Positions 6,103-12,223 of a stretch of DNA of 20,360 nt are shown piece after piece. The stretch spans positions 1-20,360 of IMG/VR virus record IMGVR_UViG_3300047381_000081. The stretch is one strand, 5' to 3'. Within the stretch, counting starts at the first letter, position 1; every line of letters begins with the position of its first letter. Made by a program: the position numbers and the translations under genes. Source of the DNA: a virus. The notes below the pieces were generated by a model. That model ran no database searches and was not told the origin of the DNA. It worked only from the letters and a program-made list of their open reading frames with translations.

Positions 6103-6185
6103 TTTATAAAATTATTCCAAGTCCATACTATAAAAAATTCTATTGTTCTAAACAGAACATATCCTACTAATAGTTTTTGCATCAT
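6099..6185 (-). CDS. 28-aa membrane microprotein
   Basis: ATG 6185 shares ATGA with the stop of the upstream 108-aa gene, and its own TGA (6099) shares ATGA with the next gene, so the ORF is locked on both sides by 4-base overlaps. The peptide is MMQKLLVGYVLFRTIEFFIV followed by WTWNNFIK: one hydrophobic helix interrupted by a single Arg-Thr, with aromatic residues at the C-terminal end. It is probably inserted in or peripheral to the membrane. A 16-base inverted repeat (6144-6159) lies within the coding sequence. Function is unknown. Confidence 0.62.
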   Translation of the reverse strand: MMQKLLVGYVLFRTIEFFIVWTWNNFIK

Positions 6186-6508
6186 AATCTTAGTTCTTCT
6201 TTCTTCTTATATATTGATAATTGTTTCTCTAGTTCTGCAATTCTTTCATCTGCTTTCCTAGCACGTTCTATCGACCTTGTTGATTGGTTTCTATATTGGT
6301 CAATCGCTAAATGGTATGTTCCCCTGTCTAGCTGTAATTTGTTTGTAATGAATGTAACATTTAGAAGTGCTTCTCTTACTTCTTTCAGTTGTTCGTTTTC
6401 AGGTCTTGCGTTACACCACTCGCTTACATTCTCCTGCATTATTAGAAGTGAATTAGTAAGTTTAAGGTCATCAAGGTTATCAAATTTCTTTTGCATTGTA
6501 TCTCTCAT
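6182..6508 (-). CDS. hypothetical protein with C-terminal coiled coil, 108 aa
   Basis: The start shares ATGA with the upstream nuclease-like gene, and the stop shares ATGA with the 28-aa ORF. The N-terminal two-thirds is helical with a conserved-looking block (ENVSEWCNARPENEQLKE). Residues from about 80 (SIERARKADERIAELEKQLS) form a clear coiled coil with a basic tail. No catalytic motif is seen and I do not recognise the family. Its position within the replication operon suggests an accessory replication or regulatory role (inference). Confidence 0.7.
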   Translation of the reverse strand: MRDTMQKKFDNLDDLKLTNSLLIMQENVSEWCNARPENEQLKEVREALLNVTFITNKLQLDRGTYHLAIDQYRNQSTRSIERARKADERIAELEKQLSIYKKKEELRL

Positions 6509-6885
6509 AATTGCTCTGCATCTATCACAGGCAGCATCGCCACCTCTTTTTCTACTCTATTGTTGTTTGTAAAGTAAGTCGTTTTTTTCATTCTTGCAAA
6601 TTCCCATACAGGTTCAATCAAAAAAAGATTGTACCTATAAACTCCATTGGGTGTAGAACAAATGTAAATAGGTATATCAAGATTGTCGTTGCATTTCTCA
6701 ATCATTGCATCGTACTTCTTTCTTTCTAAAATAAGTGTATTCCAATGCTTTTCCCTGCATTTCAACTCTATCCTGTGATAAGTAGAAGGACTGTAACAAT
6801 CCCATCTACTCATCTTGTTTTTTGCCATTACTAAGTCTGGATAACAACAATTAACAAGGTGGTCAAATAGTTGTTGTTCTTGCAT
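6505..6885 (-). CDS. putative PD-(D/E)XK nuclease, 126 aa
   Basis: The N-terminal half fits a small PD-(D/E)XK nuclease of the Holliday-junction-resolvase or VRR-NUC type: YPDLVMAKNKMSRWDCYS (15-32) carries the candidate aspartates D17 and D29; YHRIELKCR (36-44) gives the E40-x-K42 pair; WNTLILERKKYDAMIE (48-63) is the following helix, where these families often place a conserved Lys and Tyr. The C-terminal half is beta-rich. The start overlaps the preceding Cys-containing gene as TAATG. Lying in the replication operon, it may resolve branched phage DNA before packaging (inference). Confidence 0.58.
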   Translation of the reverse strand: MQEQQLFDHLVNCCYPDLVMAKNKMSRWDCYSPSTYHRIELKCREKHWNTLILERKKYDAMIEKCNDNLDIPIYICSTPNGVYRYNLFLIEPVWEFARMKKTTYFTNNNRVEKEVAMLPVIDAEQL

Positions 6886-7298
6886 TAACTGTACTCCTTA
6901 AATACACGTTCTAACTTCTTCCATACCCCATTTAAAAAACAAGTGCTACAACCTGTTAATTCTCTATTGTCTTTAAAAACCCTATTGTATATTACTAACA
7001 AACTTTTTTGTTCTTCAGGTGTTACCTTGTTAAGTTTACCTACACGATCTGACAAATAATTAAATTCATCTTCTGTAAGGCAATTTGGCTTTTGATAGGG
7101 GAATAAGTAGTTAAGTTTATCTTTGCGTTCATCACATCCACAGTCCTCACCTGCCAAAAATTTAACTGCTTTCTCTATTCCTGTTGCTTTTGTAATCTTC
7201 TGTACAGTATCTCCTACCCCTGTACTTGCTTGTTCGTGGTTCTTAACCCACTCTTTGTAGGCTTTAGTCCTTTTGTCTTTTGGTGGTAATTCGTTCAT
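6885..7298 (-). CDS. hypothetical Cys-containing protein, 137 aa
   Basis: Two cysteine clusters are visible: EDCGCDERKDKLNYLFPY in the middle of the protein (preceded by KATGIEKAVKFLAG) and GCSTCF near the C-terminus, with one further Cys (PNCLTEDEF) between. They could form a zinc site or disulfides. The stretch between the clusters is helical. The start overlaps the sigma-factor gene by 35 bases, and the stop overlaps the nuclease-like gene as TAATG. I believe this kind of protein recurs in flavobacterial phages, but I cannot name a function. Confidence 0.7.
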   Translation of the reverse strand: MNELPPKDKRTKAYKEWVKNHEQASTGVGDTVQKITKATGIEKAVKFLAGEDCGCDERKDKLNYLFPYQKPNCLTEDEFNYLSDRVGKLNKVTPEEQKSLLVIYNRVFKDNRELTGCSTCFLNGVWKKLERVFKEYS

Positions 7299-7833
7299 AG
7301 TCGTTGTGTTTAAAATCTAAATACTCTTCTTCTAGTTTATTCCTTAAATCTTCTTTAAGGTGTTTTAATGTGTGGTAAATACTTACCCAACTTATTGATG
7401 TTTCTGCTGCAAGTTTACGCATACTCATATCCGTTTGACTATATAGCTTCCACAACTTCTTATCGTACCAACTCCATCCATCTGCTACCTCATCTACTAA
7501 TTCACAGATTTTGTGAAACGCTTCGTTTTCTTCTATGTTGTCTTGTTGAGGTAGTTGTGTATATACGTCATCGTGGTCTATAAAAACAAACCCAACTTTT
7601 TTCTTTTTGTTGTAATATTGATAGTACAAACTTCTTAAAGTAAAGAACACATAACCTCTACTTACTTTACCATTCTTTATAACTTTTTCTTCACTTGCAT
7701 ACTTTATCAGTACAAAATACATTTCCTGCACAATATCTTCTGCATATCTATACTCACCAAAACTATTGATGATAGCTACCCAATCCTTGTGCTGTGCGGC
7801 AACAAGTTCTAACCATTTAAGGGGGTATCCCAT
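7264..7833 (-). CDS. sigma-70-like RNA polymerase sigma factor
   Basis: This 189-aa protein has the two conserved parts of a small sigma factor. Residues about 18-48 resemble region 2 (YAEDIVQEMYFVLIKYA), where the AEDIVQE helix normally contacts core polymerase. Residues about 125-160 resemble region 4 (DMSMRKLAAETSISWVSIYH), a helix-turn-helix that reads the -35-like element. The linker holds a basic stretch (YNKKKKVGF) and an acidic one. There is no region 1.1 or region 3. It probably redirects host RNA polymerase to phage promoters, for example those of the structural genes. The start overlaps the preceding membrane-protein gene by 25 bases. Confidence 0.78.
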   Translation of the reverse strand: MGYPLKWLELVAAQHKDWVAIINSFGEYRYAEDIVQEMYFVLIKYASEEKVIKNGKVSRGYVFFTLRSLYYQYYNKKKKVGFVFIDHDDVYTQLPQQDNIEENEAFHKICELVDEVADGWSWYDKKLWKLYSQTDMSMRKLAAETSISWVSIYHTLKHLKEDLRNKLEEEYLDFKHNDYERITTKRQKD

Positions 7834-8033
7834 ATTACTGTAAAACTAATTATAAATATGCAACATTGCAACGTATGTTCTGTTACATCTTCTTCTTCTA
7901 TGTCTACATAAGAATACAAAGCACCACACACTAACCCCATCAAAAGTCCTATGTGCATTTGTGCATTGTTCAACTGCCCCCAAAAAAGCATAAGGGTTAA
8001 TGTTAGTAGTAATGTAAATATTAATGGTATCAA
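7809..8033 (-). CDS. small membrane protein, 74 aa
   Basis: Three hydrophobic stretches are visible: PLIFTLLLTLTLMLFWGQ (about 3-20), MHIGLLMGLVCGALYSYV (about 26-43), and LQCCIFIISFTVIW near the C-terminus, separated by a short acidic loop (DIEEEDVTEH). The frame opens with TTG 8033, overlapping the helicase stop TGA as TTGA, which is why I keep this start; an internal ATG at codon 15 would remove most of the first helix. Three membrane spans and the size suggest a small inner-membrane protein. Its place between helicase and sigma factor is far from the lysis genes, so a holin role is less likely. Confidence 0.65.
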   Translation of the reverse strand: MIPLIFTLLLTLTLMLFWGQLNNAQMHIGLLMGLVCGALYSYVDIEEEDVTEHTLQCCIFIISFTVIWDTPLNG

Positions 8034-8944
8034 AATATTATTTCGTTTACTTCTGTTTTTTTGCTGTGTAAAATGTCTTTGCCTAGAAATTCAAATCCTA
8101 CATTATTTCTAGACATTCGCAACCTCAATGGCATTTCGTACGGGGTGCATCTCATTCCAGATTCTGTTGATTTGACCTTCAAAACGTGCAACTCTGAATA
8201 CATCCATTCAGTAGGGTGTGCTGTCATTCTGTGGACACACAGCACATCATCAGAACGGTTACCCCACTTGCCACCACCTTCTACTTGAGATAGGTTAAGG
8301 GGTTGAGGTAAGTTTTCGTATTCGTGTCCTTTAGGGTAAGTTCTACGCATTGCTTCTGTTACACCGTGTGCATTTAGGTAAATAGTTAAATTGTTTTGTT
8401 TTGCAAATAATCTTAGTTCACTTGCTACTTGGTAGTCGTATTCGTGTCCACCTAAGTTACGCATTAACTGTTTGTCTTTAGCTAGACTGTTGTAAGGGTC
8501 TATCATTAAAGCATCGTAGTGCCAAGCATCTTTAATAGCTTTTGCTTCTTGTAGTAGTTCCTTGTAAGTAACAAGGTTATCCACGTCTATTATTTTAAAA
8601 TGTGTATCACACCACTTAACCGCTTCATCTATATTTTCTTCTGTTGCAGTTTGTATTGGTTTACCCATCTTAAATTCTATAATCTTTCTTACAATACTTT
8701 GGGGTGTGTTTTCACTTGACCAGACAAGAAACTTTAGATTGTGTTTTATTGCCCAAACAGTAAACAGGTATGTAAGTACTGTTGTCTTTCCTACGTTAGC
8801 GTGTCCTATTAGTAGGTTAAAATTTCCGTGTTTGAATCGCAAGTACTCGTCTATTTCGTCTATGTCTATCTTCAAACCTTCTTTTATCCTTCCGTGTTTT
8901 ATGTCTAATATTCTTTCTTTTAAATCGTTTGCTCTTGCAATCAT
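8030..8944 (-). CDS. DnaB-like replicative helicase (RecA-fold ATPase)
   Basis: This 304-aa protein contains a RecA/DnaB-type ATPase core. GHANVGKTT (47-55) is Walker A; WSSENTP (75-81) follows strand 2; YDALMIDPYNSL (143-154) is Walker B with D149; LTIYLNAHG is the sensor strand with the conserved histidine; and the GGGKWGNRSDDVLCVHR region matches the late DnaB motif. It lacks the N-terminal domain of full DnaB, so it is a core-only helicase like those of several phages. It should unwind phage DNA at forks, and no primase is visible in the window. The start shares ATGA with the 52-aa ORF. Confidence 0.88.
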   Translation of the reverse strand: MIARANDLKERILDIKHGRIKEGLKIDIDEIDEYLRFKHGNFNLLIGHANVGKTTVLTYLFTVWAIKHNLKFLVWSSENTPQSIVRKIIEFKMGKPIQTATEENIDEAVKWCDTHFKIIDVDNLVTYKELLQEAKAIKDAWHYDALMIDPYNSLAKDKQLMRNLGGHEYDYQVASELRLFAKQNNLTIYLNAHGVTEAMRRTYPKGHEYENLPQPLNLSQVEGGGKWGNRSDDVLCVHRMTAHPTEWMYSELHVLKVKSTESGMRCTPYEMPLRLRMSRNNVGFEFLGKDILHSKKTEVNEIIF

Positions 8945-9099
8945 TTGTTAGGTATTGGTTTAATTCCGTATTTGTTTGTTTCTTTTGCTGTATTCTTTAC
9001 GTACTTTTCAAATTTATATCCTAGTATAGGATTTACATTATAGTTCCAAAAATCGTGAGGCATTTCCTCACCTTGTTTCAGTTCTTTAAGTTTTCGCAT
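8941..9099 (-). CDS. small hypothetical protein, 52 aa
   Basis: ATG 9099 lies only 8 nt after the T-run of the terminator at 9108-9132, and the stop (TGA at 8941) shares ATGA with the helicase start. The protein is basic: MRKLKELKQGEEMPHDFWNY, then NVNPILGYKFEKYVKNTAKE and a short basic tail. It has no membrane segment or known motif. The coupling to the helicase suggests a helicase accessory factor such as a loader (inference from position only). Confidence 0.62.
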   Translation of the reverse strand: MRKLKELKQGEEMPHDFWNYNVNPILGYKFEKYVKNTAKETNKYGIKPIPNK

Positions 9100-9107
9100 A
9101 AATATAT

Positions 9108-9132
9108 AAAAAAAGGGGGTTGTTACACCCCC
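9108..9132 (-). terminator. intrinsic terminator hairpin after SSB
   Basis: On the minus strand, GGGGGT, 6-nt loop, ACCCCC, then seven T. It follows the SSB gene, which ends at 9139. The next ATG is only 8 nt beyond the T-run, so the long replication operon to the left must be fed by read-through or a promoter upstream of the hairpin. Confidence 0.78.
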
Positions 9133-9138
9133 ACTTAA

Positions 9139-9456
9139 TTAAAATGGTAAATCTACTTCTCTTTCTTTATTCTGTTCTGCATTTGTTACCTCGTTCCTTT
9201 CTGCAACACTTACTCCCTCATCACTAATCCATCGTACTGCTGCATTTCCCAATGTGATAGAAGGTGTCTTTGCTTCTCTTTCTTCTTTACTTAGTGATTG
9301 CGTAACCCAAACGTTATTTCCATAACTTGATTGGTTCTGCACCATTGCTGTAAAGTTGAGGTAACTCTTACCATTTTTACCTTGAATTAATTTTGATTTG
9401 TCAATTGACGTAAGGTCAATACTTCCTGAAATAATTGCTGTGGTCTTTTTTTCCAT
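9139..9456 (-). CDS. ssb: single-stranded DNA-binding protein
   Basis: This 105-aa protein has a beta-rich OB-fold-like body. It opens with AIISGSIDLTSIDKSKLIQG, continues GKNGKSYLNFTAMVQNQ and NNVWVTQSLSKEE, has a Gln/Asn/Glu-rich linker, and ends EVDLPF. The acidic tail ending in a hydrophobic-Pro-Phe tip is the partner-binding tip of bacterial and phage SSBs. It is shorter than E. coli SSB (about 178 aa) mainly through a short linker. It follows the ERF gene by 54 bp, forming a recombination pair, and is followed by a strong terminator. Confidence 0.8.
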   Translation of the reverse strand: MEKKTTAIISGSIDLTSIDKSKLIQGKNGKSYLNFTAMVQNQSSYGNNVWVTQSLSKEEREAKTPSITLGNAAVRWISDEGVSVAERNEVTNAEQNKEREVDLPF

Positions 9457-9510
9457 TGTATTTTAAATTTATAATTATTATGTTCTCCTTTGTAATATAC
9501 GTTTTTTATT

Positions 9511-10029
9511 TTACACTTTTGATAACTCATCCTGTACTTTTTTAGATACTTTGTACTTTGATTTGATATTATCTATTGTGCCACCACCTTGTAAGTACTC
9601 TATTGCTTTTGAATATTCTACTGTGTTAGTGTTTAACCACTTCTTTTCTTCTTGTGTAGTCTTACCACTTGCAGCGTTTGCATCGTCATCTTCTGCTTGT
9701 AATCCTAAAAGGCTACTAAGTGTATAACGTCTGTAATATGTAACACAAGAACCTAACTTTTGTGGGTCTGTTATTTCAGGTAGTTTAAGTGCTGATACTT
9801 CTGCACCTCCTCCATCTATACATATTACTTTACTATAAACACAATCCTCTAATATAGGTTGTGTAAGTAACAACTTGTGCTTCTTAAGTAGAGGTTGTAG
9901 TTGTTTAATAAGTGAATTTATGTCAAAGTATTTTGACTTGTAAAAAGGGTTACTCGCATCCTTGCTGATTGCCCCAATTTCTTGCTGTAAGTTAAACAGC
10001 TTCTGATGTAAAGATAATTGTTTGCTCAT
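9511..10029 (-). CDS. erf: ERF-family single-strand annealing protein
   Basis: This 172-aa protein carries the ERF signature. The N-terminal part (KLFNLQQEIGAISKDASNPF, then YFDINSLIKQLQPLLKKHKL) matches the family's opening, and residues 93-116 contain GSCVTYYRRYTLSSLLGL followed by EDDDAN, the family's most conserved block. The protein should coat and anneal complementary single strands during phage recombination, working with SSB and the RecE-like exonuclease. It has its own promoter (10050-10082) overlapping the T-run of the upstream terminator. The C-terminal 50 residues (from GKTTQEEKKW) are a charged, variable tail. Confidence 0.88.
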   Translation of the reverse strand: MSKQLSLHQKLFNLQQEIGAISKDASNPFYKSKYFDINSLIKQLQPLLKKHKLLLTQPILEDCVYSKVICIDGGGAEVSALKLPEITDPQKLGSCVTYYRRYTLSSLLGLQAEDDDANAASGKTTQEEKKWLNTNTVEYSKAIEYLQGGGTIDNIKSKYKVSKKVQDELSKV

Positions 10030-10049
10030 ATTAATTGTTTTAATTTAAT

Positions 10050-10082
10050 CAAAGGTAAACAATAATTATGTAAAAAGCAAAA
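10050..10082 (-). promoter_or_regulatory. Bacteroidota-type promoter for erf-ssb
   Basis: The minus strand shows TTTTG (10078-10082), a 20-base spacer and TACCTTTG (10050-10057), matching TTG / TAnnTTTG. The -33 box is embedded in the T-run of the NinG terminator, so termination of one unit and initiation of the next share bases. Transcription should start near 10043, giving a leader of about 14 nt. Confidence 0.72.
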
Positions 10083-10099
10083 GGTGGACAAAATCCACC
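10072..10099 (-). terminator. intrinsic terminator after NinG
   Basis: On the minus strand, GGTGGA, loop TTTTG, TCCACC, then TTTTGCTTTTT. A 6-bp stem and an interrupted T-run make a good intrinsic terminator, 31 nt after the NinG stop codon. Confidence 0.75.
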
Positions 10100-10103
10100 C
10101 TTC

Positions 10104-10120
10104 ACAAACAAACAATTATA
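10104..10120 (-). ncRNA. candidate 3'-UTR antisense element against the repeated leader
   Basis: The transcript leaving the NinG gene contains ATAATTGTTTGTTT (10106-10119), 14 bases exactly complementary to the leaders of the genes starting at 662, 5422 and 5683. A further U opposite the G of AUG could form a wobble pair. The element sits between the NinG stop (10130) and the terminator hairpin (10083-10099), giving a layout of seed, stem-loop and T-run like that of many 3'-UTR-derived small RNAs. No ORF follows on the plus strand, so it is not an obvious plus-strand gene start. That it acts as an RNA is inference. Confidence 0.35.
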
Positions 10121-10129
10121 AGAGAAAAA

Positions 10130-10546
10130 TTAGGAAAGTTTTTTAAGAAGCGTAGAATATTCCTTAATCATTTCCTCTAATTCTACATTTGTAAATTTAG
10201 TTATTTCTTGACTTTTTTTATGTAGTTCTTCAGATAAGTTACTACCAAGATATAAACTATACTTGTATTGCTCTCCTGCTCTATAAACGTTACAAGCTAC
10301 ACATTGTGGTTTTACATTTCTTAAATCCCATCTAGTACTGTAATGTTTTCTACTTATAAAGTGTCCTGCTTGTATTCCACCTGTTTTCCAATGTCCTACT
10401 TTACCACAAGTAACACAAGTGCAATAACCTCTTTTATCAGCATTACTTAATCTTACATACTGACTAAATACAACATCTAACTTTTTTACAAGTTTACTTC
10501 TTGTTGGTTTCTTTGCTGTTTTTGGCATTGTCTTTTTTTTAATCAT
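10130..10546 (-). CDS. ninG: NinG/Rap-like recombination endonuclease
   Basis: This 138-aa protein matches the lambda NinG (Rap) family. KLVKKLDVVFSQYVRLSNAD (18-37) is the family opening; CTCVTCGK (42-49) is the first Cys pair; AGHFISRKHYSTRWDLRNVK (60-79) is the hallmark HNH-like block; QCVACN (81-86) is the second Cys pair, giving a four-Cys zinc site. Rap stimulates recombination by cutting branched intermediates. It overlaps the upstream 83-aa gene by 8 bases; codon 7 (MPKTAKK) is an alternative start. Its 3' end carries the antisense element and terminator described separately. Confidence 0.88.
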   Translation of the reverse strand: MIKKKTMPKTAKKPTRSKLVKKLDVVFSQYVRLSNADKRGYCTCVTCGKVGHWKTGGIQAGHFISRKHYSTRWDLRNVKPQCVACNVYRAGEQYKYSLYLGSNLSEELHKKSQEITKFTNVELEEMIKEYSTLLKKLS

Positions 10547-10790
10547 CTAAAGACTTTAAAAGTATCTCACCAGATGCTTCGTCTATACCTTTAATTTGTT
10601 TGTAAATAAATTTAGAATTTGCTTTTACTTCTTTTTTTTCTGTTTTACTAGAATTTAAACCTAAGTTCGTATATTGATTGCAATCTATTTTTAGTAAAGC
10701 ATCAGTTCTTTCTTTAATACTTAATTGGAAGTCTGTTGCTATTTTTTGTGCTAGTTCTTTTATGTCTTTCATATATTTAAGATAATACAT
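10539..10790 (-). CDS. hypothetical protein, 83 aa, upstream of NinG
   Basis: This is the first gene behind the promoter at 10808-10838. ATG 10790 and an in-frame ATG at 10772 (MKDIKEL) are both plausible; the longer form is given. The sequence is helical at the N-terminus (IKELAQKIATDFQLSIKERT), Asn/Ser/Lys-rich in the middle, and ends KQIKGIDEASGEILLKSLDD. No catalytic motif is visible and I do not recognise the family. The 8-base overlap with NinG suggests co-expression with this nuclease. Confidence 0.72.
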   Translation of the reverse strand: MYYLKYMKDIKELAQKIATDFQLSIKERTDALLKIDCNQYTNLGLNSSKTEKKEVKANSKFIYKQIKGIDEASGEILLKSLDD

Positions 10791-10807
10791 TATTAGCCTC
10801 CACCCAC

Positions 10808-10838
10808 CAAAGGTCGAACATTTTTTTTAAAAAGTCAA
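10808..10838 (-). promoter_or_regulatory. Bacteroidota-type promoter for the NinG unit
   Basis: The minus strand shows TTG (10836-10838, in context TATTGAC), a 20-base spacer and GACCTTTG (10808-10815), one base off TAnnTTTG. It shares ACCTTTG with the erf promoter at 10050. It lies in the 66-bp gap after the holin stop codon, at the boundary between the structural/lysis genes and the recombination/replication genes. Confidence 0.65.
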
Positions 10839-10856
10839 TAGAAATAATTATTTTTT

Positions 10857-11276
10857 TTACTTATGGTTCTTGTTGCCCATAACTTTTTCGTAAGACCTAC
10901 CCCCGAAGTACCCTGCAAAAACTACAAATAGCAATTCTTTAACGATTGACAAACCATCTATTTGCATATACCAACCCACAACAAAAGATACCGTTAAAAA
11001 TATCAATGTAAGGGGTCTTACCGACTGTGACAGCCAGTTATTAGAACGTGAATCAGCTACCCACCTTCTAGTAATACCATCAAATTCGTGTATTTCTTGT
11101 TCTAGTTTCTTAAGAGCAATTTGCTTATCTGCTTCAGACATATCCGACCCACCAATAAGGGAACGAACCACATTCCCGACAGGGGTATCATTAGCAAGAC
11201 TGCCAACAATACTGGGTATTTTTTCCAATAGGAAACTTCCAACCTTAGTATCTTTAAACTTCCTTTTACCACTCAT
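10857..11276 (-). CDS. holin, 3-TM gene-transfer-agent type
   Basis: This 139-aa protein has an N-terminal soluble helical part (about 1-75) containing SEADKQIALKKLEQEIHEFD, then WVADSRSNNWLSQSVRPLTL (72-91), the junction typical of the GTA_holin_3TM family. Hydrophobic segments follow (LIFLTVSFVVGWYMQI, about 91-106, and IVKELLFVVFAGYFGG, about 111-126) with a basic tail. Holins make membrane lesions that release the endolysin. It directly follows the M15 peptidase gene, as expected for a lysis cassette. No intrinsic terminator is visible after it. Confidence 0.8.
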   Translation of the reverse strand: MSGKRKFKDTKVGSFLLEKIPSIVGSLANDTPVGNVVRSLIGGSDMSEADKQIALKKLEQEIHEFDGITRRWVADSRSNNWLSQSVRPLTLIFLTVSFVVGWYMQIDGLSIVKELLFVVFAGYFGGRSYEKVMGNKNHK

Positions 11277-11296
11277 TTAATGTATTTCCTACTGTA

Positions 11297-11671
11297 TTAG
11301 TACACCCAGTAAACGTCTTGTGATTTTTCAGGGTGATTATCTGCGTGGATAAAGGTTTTAGCAATTCCAATTCTACGGAATCCTGCCTTAATAAGGGCAT
11401 TGAGTACTGTGGCTCTTTGTGATGAACTTGTAACGGAAATGTCAACAGCGTATCCATAAAGATGACTACTTCCTCCTTGCCCATTTTCGTCAGGCATTTT
11501 TCCACCGACATATGCATTGTGGCTTTTTGTTCTAAATCCACTATTGATTTTAAAGGGTATCCCTGCAATTGAACGCGCATCATCGAGCATTTGAAGAGTA
11601 GGAGACTGCATATACTTACCAGAACCAATTTCGTCTGGGGAATCAAATTCACTAATTTCAAAATGTAACAT
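11297..11671 (-). CDS. endolysin, M15-family peptidase
   Basis: This is a 124-aa zinc peptidase of the D-Ala-D-Ala carboxypeptidase type (Peptidase_M15_3). Opening MLHFEISEFDSPDEIGSG is characteristic; INSGFRTKSHNAYVGG (42-57), GSSHLYGYAVDI (67-78) and FIHADNH (107-113) give the zinc ligands H70, D77 and H109. It should cut peptidoglycan stem peptides during lysis, or less likely act in the virion. A longer form from TTG 11701 would overlap the upstream gene by 29 bases; ATG 11671, one base after the upstream stop, gives the family's usual N-terminus and is preferred. No signal peptide, so it needs a holin. Confidence 0.88.
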   Translation of the reverse strand: MLHFEISEFDSPDEIGSGKYMQSPTLQMLDDARSIAGIPFKINSGFRTKSHNAYVGGKMPDENGQGGSSHLYGYAVDISVTSSSQRATVLNALIKAGFRRIGIAKTFIHADNHPEKSQDVYWVY

Positions 11672-11672
11672 A

Positions 11673-12074
11673 TTATTTAGGTGGGTTGCGTTTATCGTCA
11701 AAATCCATTGCTGCCTTTAGTATAATTTTGTCCATAACGTTTTCTTGATTTTCAAGCATTTGTCTTTGTAACTCAATCACCATACCTTCTAAATTATCTT
11801 TAGCTTGTACTAAAAGTTCTATTTGATGTTCTTTCTTATCTAGTGCTGATTTAAGTGCTGTAACGTCATCAGGTTTTGTGCCTGTAATACTAGATATTAT
11901 AATAGGAATACTTGCTGCAATAGTACCTATTAACATCATTACAACTTCTTTATTAGAATCTAATACGGGAAACTGTAATAAAGTAACAATAATGCCTACA
12001 ACAAACAAAAATATAAACAAACTACCTGCATAGTGTCTTATTTCTTTTGCTACTCCATTTCTAGGCATTTTCAT
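11673..12074 (-). CDS. two-TM membrane protein with cytoplasmic coiled coil (lysis module)
   Basis: This 133-aa protein has two hydrophobic helices: SLFIFLFVVGIIVTLLQF (about 18-35) and VVMMLIGTIAASIPIIISSI (about 44-63). A charged coiled coil follows (ALKSALDKKEHQIELLVQAK onward) to the C-terminus. It lies between a 47-aa membrane protein and the endolysin, so a role in lysis (second holin, pinholin or antiholin) is likely. The long coiled coil is unusual for a simple holin and could regulate assembly. The start shares ATGA with the 47-aa ORF. Confidence 0.7.
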   Translation of the reverse strand: MKMPRNGVAKEIRHYAGSLFIFLFVVGIIVTLLQFPVLDSNKEVVMMLIGTIAASIPIIISSITGTKPDDVTALKSALDKKEHQIELLVQAKDNLEGMVIELQRQMLENQENVMDKIILKAAMDFDDKRNPPK

Positions 12075-12214
12075 TTTATCTGTTTGTAGATTTTAGTTAA
12101 CGTGTATATTATTGTCAATATCAATACAACTGTTTGCAACTGTGCATTTATGTTTGGCATAGTACTGAAAACTATTGCAGCTAAATTGAGTCCATATATC
12201 TTCAAGTCTTGCAT
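12071..12214 (-). CDS. small membrane protein, 47 aa (lysis module)
   Basis: ATG 12214 opens a 47-codon frame whose TGA (12071) shares ATGA with the next membrane protein. The peptide is MQDLKIYGLNLAAIVFSTMP, then NINAQLQTVVLILTIIYTLT and KIYKQIK. It has a weak hydrophobic stretch at about 8-19 and a stronger one at about 28-40, ending in a basic tail. It follows the lectin-like gene by 9 bp. Size and location suggest a holin-like component, but the family is not recognised. Confidence 0.65.
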   Translation of the reverse strand: MQDLKIYGLNLAAIVFSTMPNINAQLQTVVLILTIIYTLTKIYKQIK

Positions 12215-12223
12215 TGTTTTATA

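Noticed and set aside
6144-6159. TGTTCT / AGAACA inverted repeat as an operator
   Set aside because: It lies inside the coding sequence of the 28-aa ORF and in the middle of an operon with no promoter nearby.
9484-9490. AAAGGAG as a Shine-Dalgarno for ssb
   Set aside because: It lies about 28-34 nt before the ATG, too far for ribosome binding, and no nearer start is in frame.
10104-10120. Plus-strand gene start at the inverted leader copy
   Set aside because: The leader-like sequence on the plus strand is followed by ATA and not ATG, and no plus-strand ORF follows; it is treated as a possible antisense element.
1428-11352. DnaA boxes (TTATCCAC) as a replication origin
   Set aside because: Three near-matches (around 1428, 8577 and 11345) are scattered within coding sequence and do not cluster.
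11266-11661. 131-aa minus-strand ORF
   Set aside because: It lies in another frame of the M15 endolysin gene, which has a full set of catalytic motifs; the alternative translation shows no recognisable features.
11672-11701. Upstream TTG start for the M15 peptidase
   Set aside because: It overlaps the upstream gene, and the family's usual N-terminus begins at ATG 11671, one base after the upstream stop.
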